A stretch of DNA of 7,127 nucleotides, taken from assembly GCA_030667885.1 (NCBI GenBank), contig DAOUVA010000223.1, positions 1-7,127 on the forward strand, in the 5' to 3' direction. The stretch comes from Phycisphaerae bacterium (GTDB taxonomy: Bacteria > Planctomycetota > Phycisphaerae > Sedimentisphaerales > Anaerobacaceae). The notes below the pieces were generated by a model. It was not told the origin of the DNA and made no database searches. It was given only the letters and a program-made list of their open reading frames with translations. Shown here piece after piece: positions 5,855-7,127 of the stretch. Every line of letters begins with the position of its first letter. Position 1 is the first letter of the stretch. The position numbers were made by a program, and so were the translations under genes.

Positions 5855-7021
5855 ATGAACAGACGCGAAAGATTGATGGCTACGTTGTGCGGCAGGGCGG
5901 TTGACCGGCCGGCGGTTAATTTCTATGAAATTGGAGGATTCCGGGTTGACCCGTCGGACCCGGATGAGTTCAATATCTATAACGACCCATCCTGGCGGCC
6001 GCTGCTTAAGCTTGCTGAAGAACAAACAGACCTTATTCGTATGCGCAGTCCCATTAAGCCTCGTTCCCATGAAGTAAAATCCGGCACATCGGACAGCGGC
6101 AATTGCCGCGATGAATTCTTCAAGACCGGAACATATATGGAGAAAGGCTGTCTTTTTACATTCACAAATTTGAAAATCGGCGGTAAGGATATGACGGCAC
6201 TGACACGCCGGAGCCGAGAAATCGATACCGTCTGGACGGTGGAGCATCTTCTCAAAAATCCAGGAGATCTTAAGGCTTATTTGGAACTGCCTGATGAAAT
6301 ATTCGCCGAAGATGTCGATGTTACAAGCCTTATAGAAGAAGACCGGGAGCTGGGCGACAGTGGTATTATAATGGTCGATACCGAAGACCCGATTTGCGCT
6401 GCCGCCTCTTTGTTCAGTATGGAAGACTTTACGGTAATCGCTTTGACTCAGCAGAAACTCTTCCATCGTTTGCTCGAAAAGCTTTCGGTACATATACAGG
6501 CCAGAACTGAAAGAGTAGCCGAGGCTTTCAGCGGCCATTTGTGGCGTATATACGGGCCCGAATATGCCACGGAACCTTACCTGCCGCCCGGTCTTTTCAA
6601 AGAGTATGTGGTGCGTTACACCGGGCCGATGGTCGAGGCCATTCAAAGGCACGGCGGTTTTGCCAGGATTCATTGTCACGGCAGGATTCGTGCGGTTCTT
6701 GATTACATTATAGAAATGGGCCCAACAGCTATTGATCCTATTGAGCCGCCCCCGCAGGGGGATGTGGAACTTGAGTACGTACGAGGCAAATACGGCGGAG
6801 AGCTGGTACTTTTCGGGAATCTGGAGATGGCTGACGTAGAGAATTGCGAGCCGGATGATTTTGAGAAAATTGTCGAAAAAGCCCTGATAGATGGGACCAG
6901 CGGGGCGGGTAAAGGCTTTGTTCTGATGCCGTCTTCGGCCCCTTATGGCCGGGAAATAACTCCCAGAGTAATGGCAAACTATGAAACGATGGTGCGCCTC
7001 GCTACCGGGTTCAGCTTGTGA
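5855..7021 (+). CDS. Uroporphyrinogen decarboxylase-like (UroD/MtaA superfamily) protein
   Basis: A 388-residue protein with the UroD-like TIM-barrel pattern: M-N-R-R-E-R-L-M-A-T-L at the start, a D-R-P-A-V-N-F-Y segment (17-24), I-H-C-H-G (272-276) on a core strand, D-P-I-E-P-P-P-Q-G (294-302), L-F-G-N-L-E (319-324) and P-S-S-A-P-Y-G-R-E-I-T-P (359-370) near the end. The R-Q-A-G-R signature of haem-pathway HemE is absent, so a role in haem synthesis is unlikely. Relatives include the corrinoid/CoM methyltransferases MtaA and MtbA, which hold zinc through His-x-Cys and a later Cys. Here the matching positions appear to be His273, His275 and a Ser/Ala, so classical zinc-thiol chemistry is doubtful. 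The start lacks a clear Shine-Dalgarno; the nearest GAAGG (5821-5825) is 29 bases away. It follows the small membrane-protein gene by 32 bp and is probably co-transcribed with the symporter. The reaction is unknown. Confidence 0.85.
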   Translation: MNRRERLMATLCGRAVDRPAVNFYEIGGFRVDPSDPDEFNIYNDPSWRPLLKLAEEQTDLIRMRSPIKPRSHEVKSGTSDSGNCRDEFFKTGTYMEKGCLFTFTNLKIGGKDMTALTRRSREIDTVWTVEHLLKNPGDLKAYLELPDEIFAEDVDVTSLIEEDRELGDSGIIMVDTEDPICAAASLFSMEDFTVIALTQQKLFHRLLEKLSVHIQARTERVAEAFSGHLWRIYGPEYATEPYLPPGLFKEYVVRYTGPMVEAIQRHGGFARIHCHGRIRAVLDYIIEMGPTAIDPIEPPPQGDVELEYVRGKYGGELVLFGNLEMADVENCEPDDFEKIVEKALIDGTSGAGKGFVLMPSSAPYGREITPRVMANYETMVRLATGFSL

Positions 7022-7027
7022 GAGAAA

Positions 7028-7056
7028 TTGACAGGGATCGAAAGATAATCATTAAT
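7028..7056 (+). promoter_or_regulatory. Sigma70-like promoter candidate for a gene beyond the window
   Basis: A perfect TTGACA (7028-7033) is followed at exactly 17 bp by ATTAAT (7051-7056), a 4 of 6 match to the -10. It starts 6 bp after the UroD-like stop codon. A better -10 match, GATAAT (7044-7049), is too close to the -35 to be used with it. The remaining 71 bases after the promoter hold no start codon with a convincing ribosome site. Confidence 0.4.
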
Positions 7057-7063
7057 CACTCAT

Positions 7064-7075
7064 CAATAATTATTG
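7064..7075. repeat. 12-bp perfect palindrome
   Basis: CAATAATTATTG is its own reverse complement and lies 8 bp downstream of the -10 candidate at 7051-7056, where a transcript from that promoter would begin. It could be an operator, but short A+T-only palindromes arise easily by chance. Confidence 0.25.
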
Positions 7076-7127
7076 GAATGCTGTCCTCTTTCAAAACCTA
7101 TCATTACAACTCATCGAAAAATGTACC

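Noticed and set aside
5510..6679. A 389-codon open frame on the minus strand covering most of the UroD-like gene, the small membrane-protein gene and the end of the symporter.
   Set aside because: Its codons are in register with those of the UroD-like gene, so it is closed only by TTA, CTA or TCA codons on the + strand, which that gene rarely uses. The translation has no recognisable domain, and the + strand genes have clear family motifs.
5855..7021. Annotation as haem-pathway uroporphyrinogen decarboxylase (HemE).
   Set aside because: The conserved N-terminal R-Q-A-G-R substrate-binding signature is missing and the overall motif pattern fits the wider UroD-like superfamily instead.

Overview
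This 7.1 kb window is a chromosomal stretch from a bacterium that is probably a planctomycete. The class Phycisphaerae, Sedimentisphaerales-like, is my best guess from remembered family features. Three things point that way. The first is a large pseudopilin-like protein with an F-T-L-I-E-L start, an F-V-D-S-H motif and an L-W-x-x-K-W-H-x-x-F C-terminus. The second is a secreted protein with a short secretin/STN-like domain. The third is a uroporphyrinogen-decarboxylase-like protein beginning M-N-R-R-E-R-L and lacking the HemE signature. No marker gene or rRNA is present, so the assignment is tentative. All recognisable genes lie on the + strand with short gaps. I see no insertion sequence, CRISPR array, tRNA or rRNA.

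Layout. Positions 1-393 hold the C-terminal end of an SGNH-type hydrolase/acyltransferase whose start lies outside the window. A 105-bp gap (394-498) carries a perfect 15-bp inverted repeat that overlaps a possible -35 box. Next come a prepilin-type protein (499-1266) and a small exported protein with an STN-like domain and a glycine-rich tail (1310-1954). A nucleotidyltransferase (1994-2905) then overlaps by 4 bp a NahK-like N-acetylhexosamine 1-kinase (2902-4011). After a 98-bp gap with a weak promoter candidate come a sodium:solute symporter (4110-5642), a 57-aa single-span membrane protein (5649-5822) and a UroD-like protein (5855-7021). The final 106 bp hold a possible promoter for a gene beyond the window and a 12-bp palindrome.

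How the genes may work together. The kinase/nucleotidyltransferase pair reads as a salvage route in which a free N-acetylhexosamine becomes a sugar-1-phosphate and then an NDP-sugar. The symporter could import a sugar or other small solute, and the 57-aa protein is placed and shaped like an accessory subunit of it. The UroD-like enzyme is probably not a haem biosynthesis enzyme; its reaction is unknown. The pseudopilin and STN-like proteins belong to the cell envelope. A link between the envelope genes and the sugar genes is inference from same-strand proximity only.

The most notable items are the unannotated-size symporter partner, the coupled kinase/nucleotidyltransferase pair, the free-standing STN-like exported protein beside a pseudopilin, the unusual putative metal-site residues of the UroD-like protein, and the inverted repeat before the pseudopilin gene. 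I found no clear new defence or mobile system.
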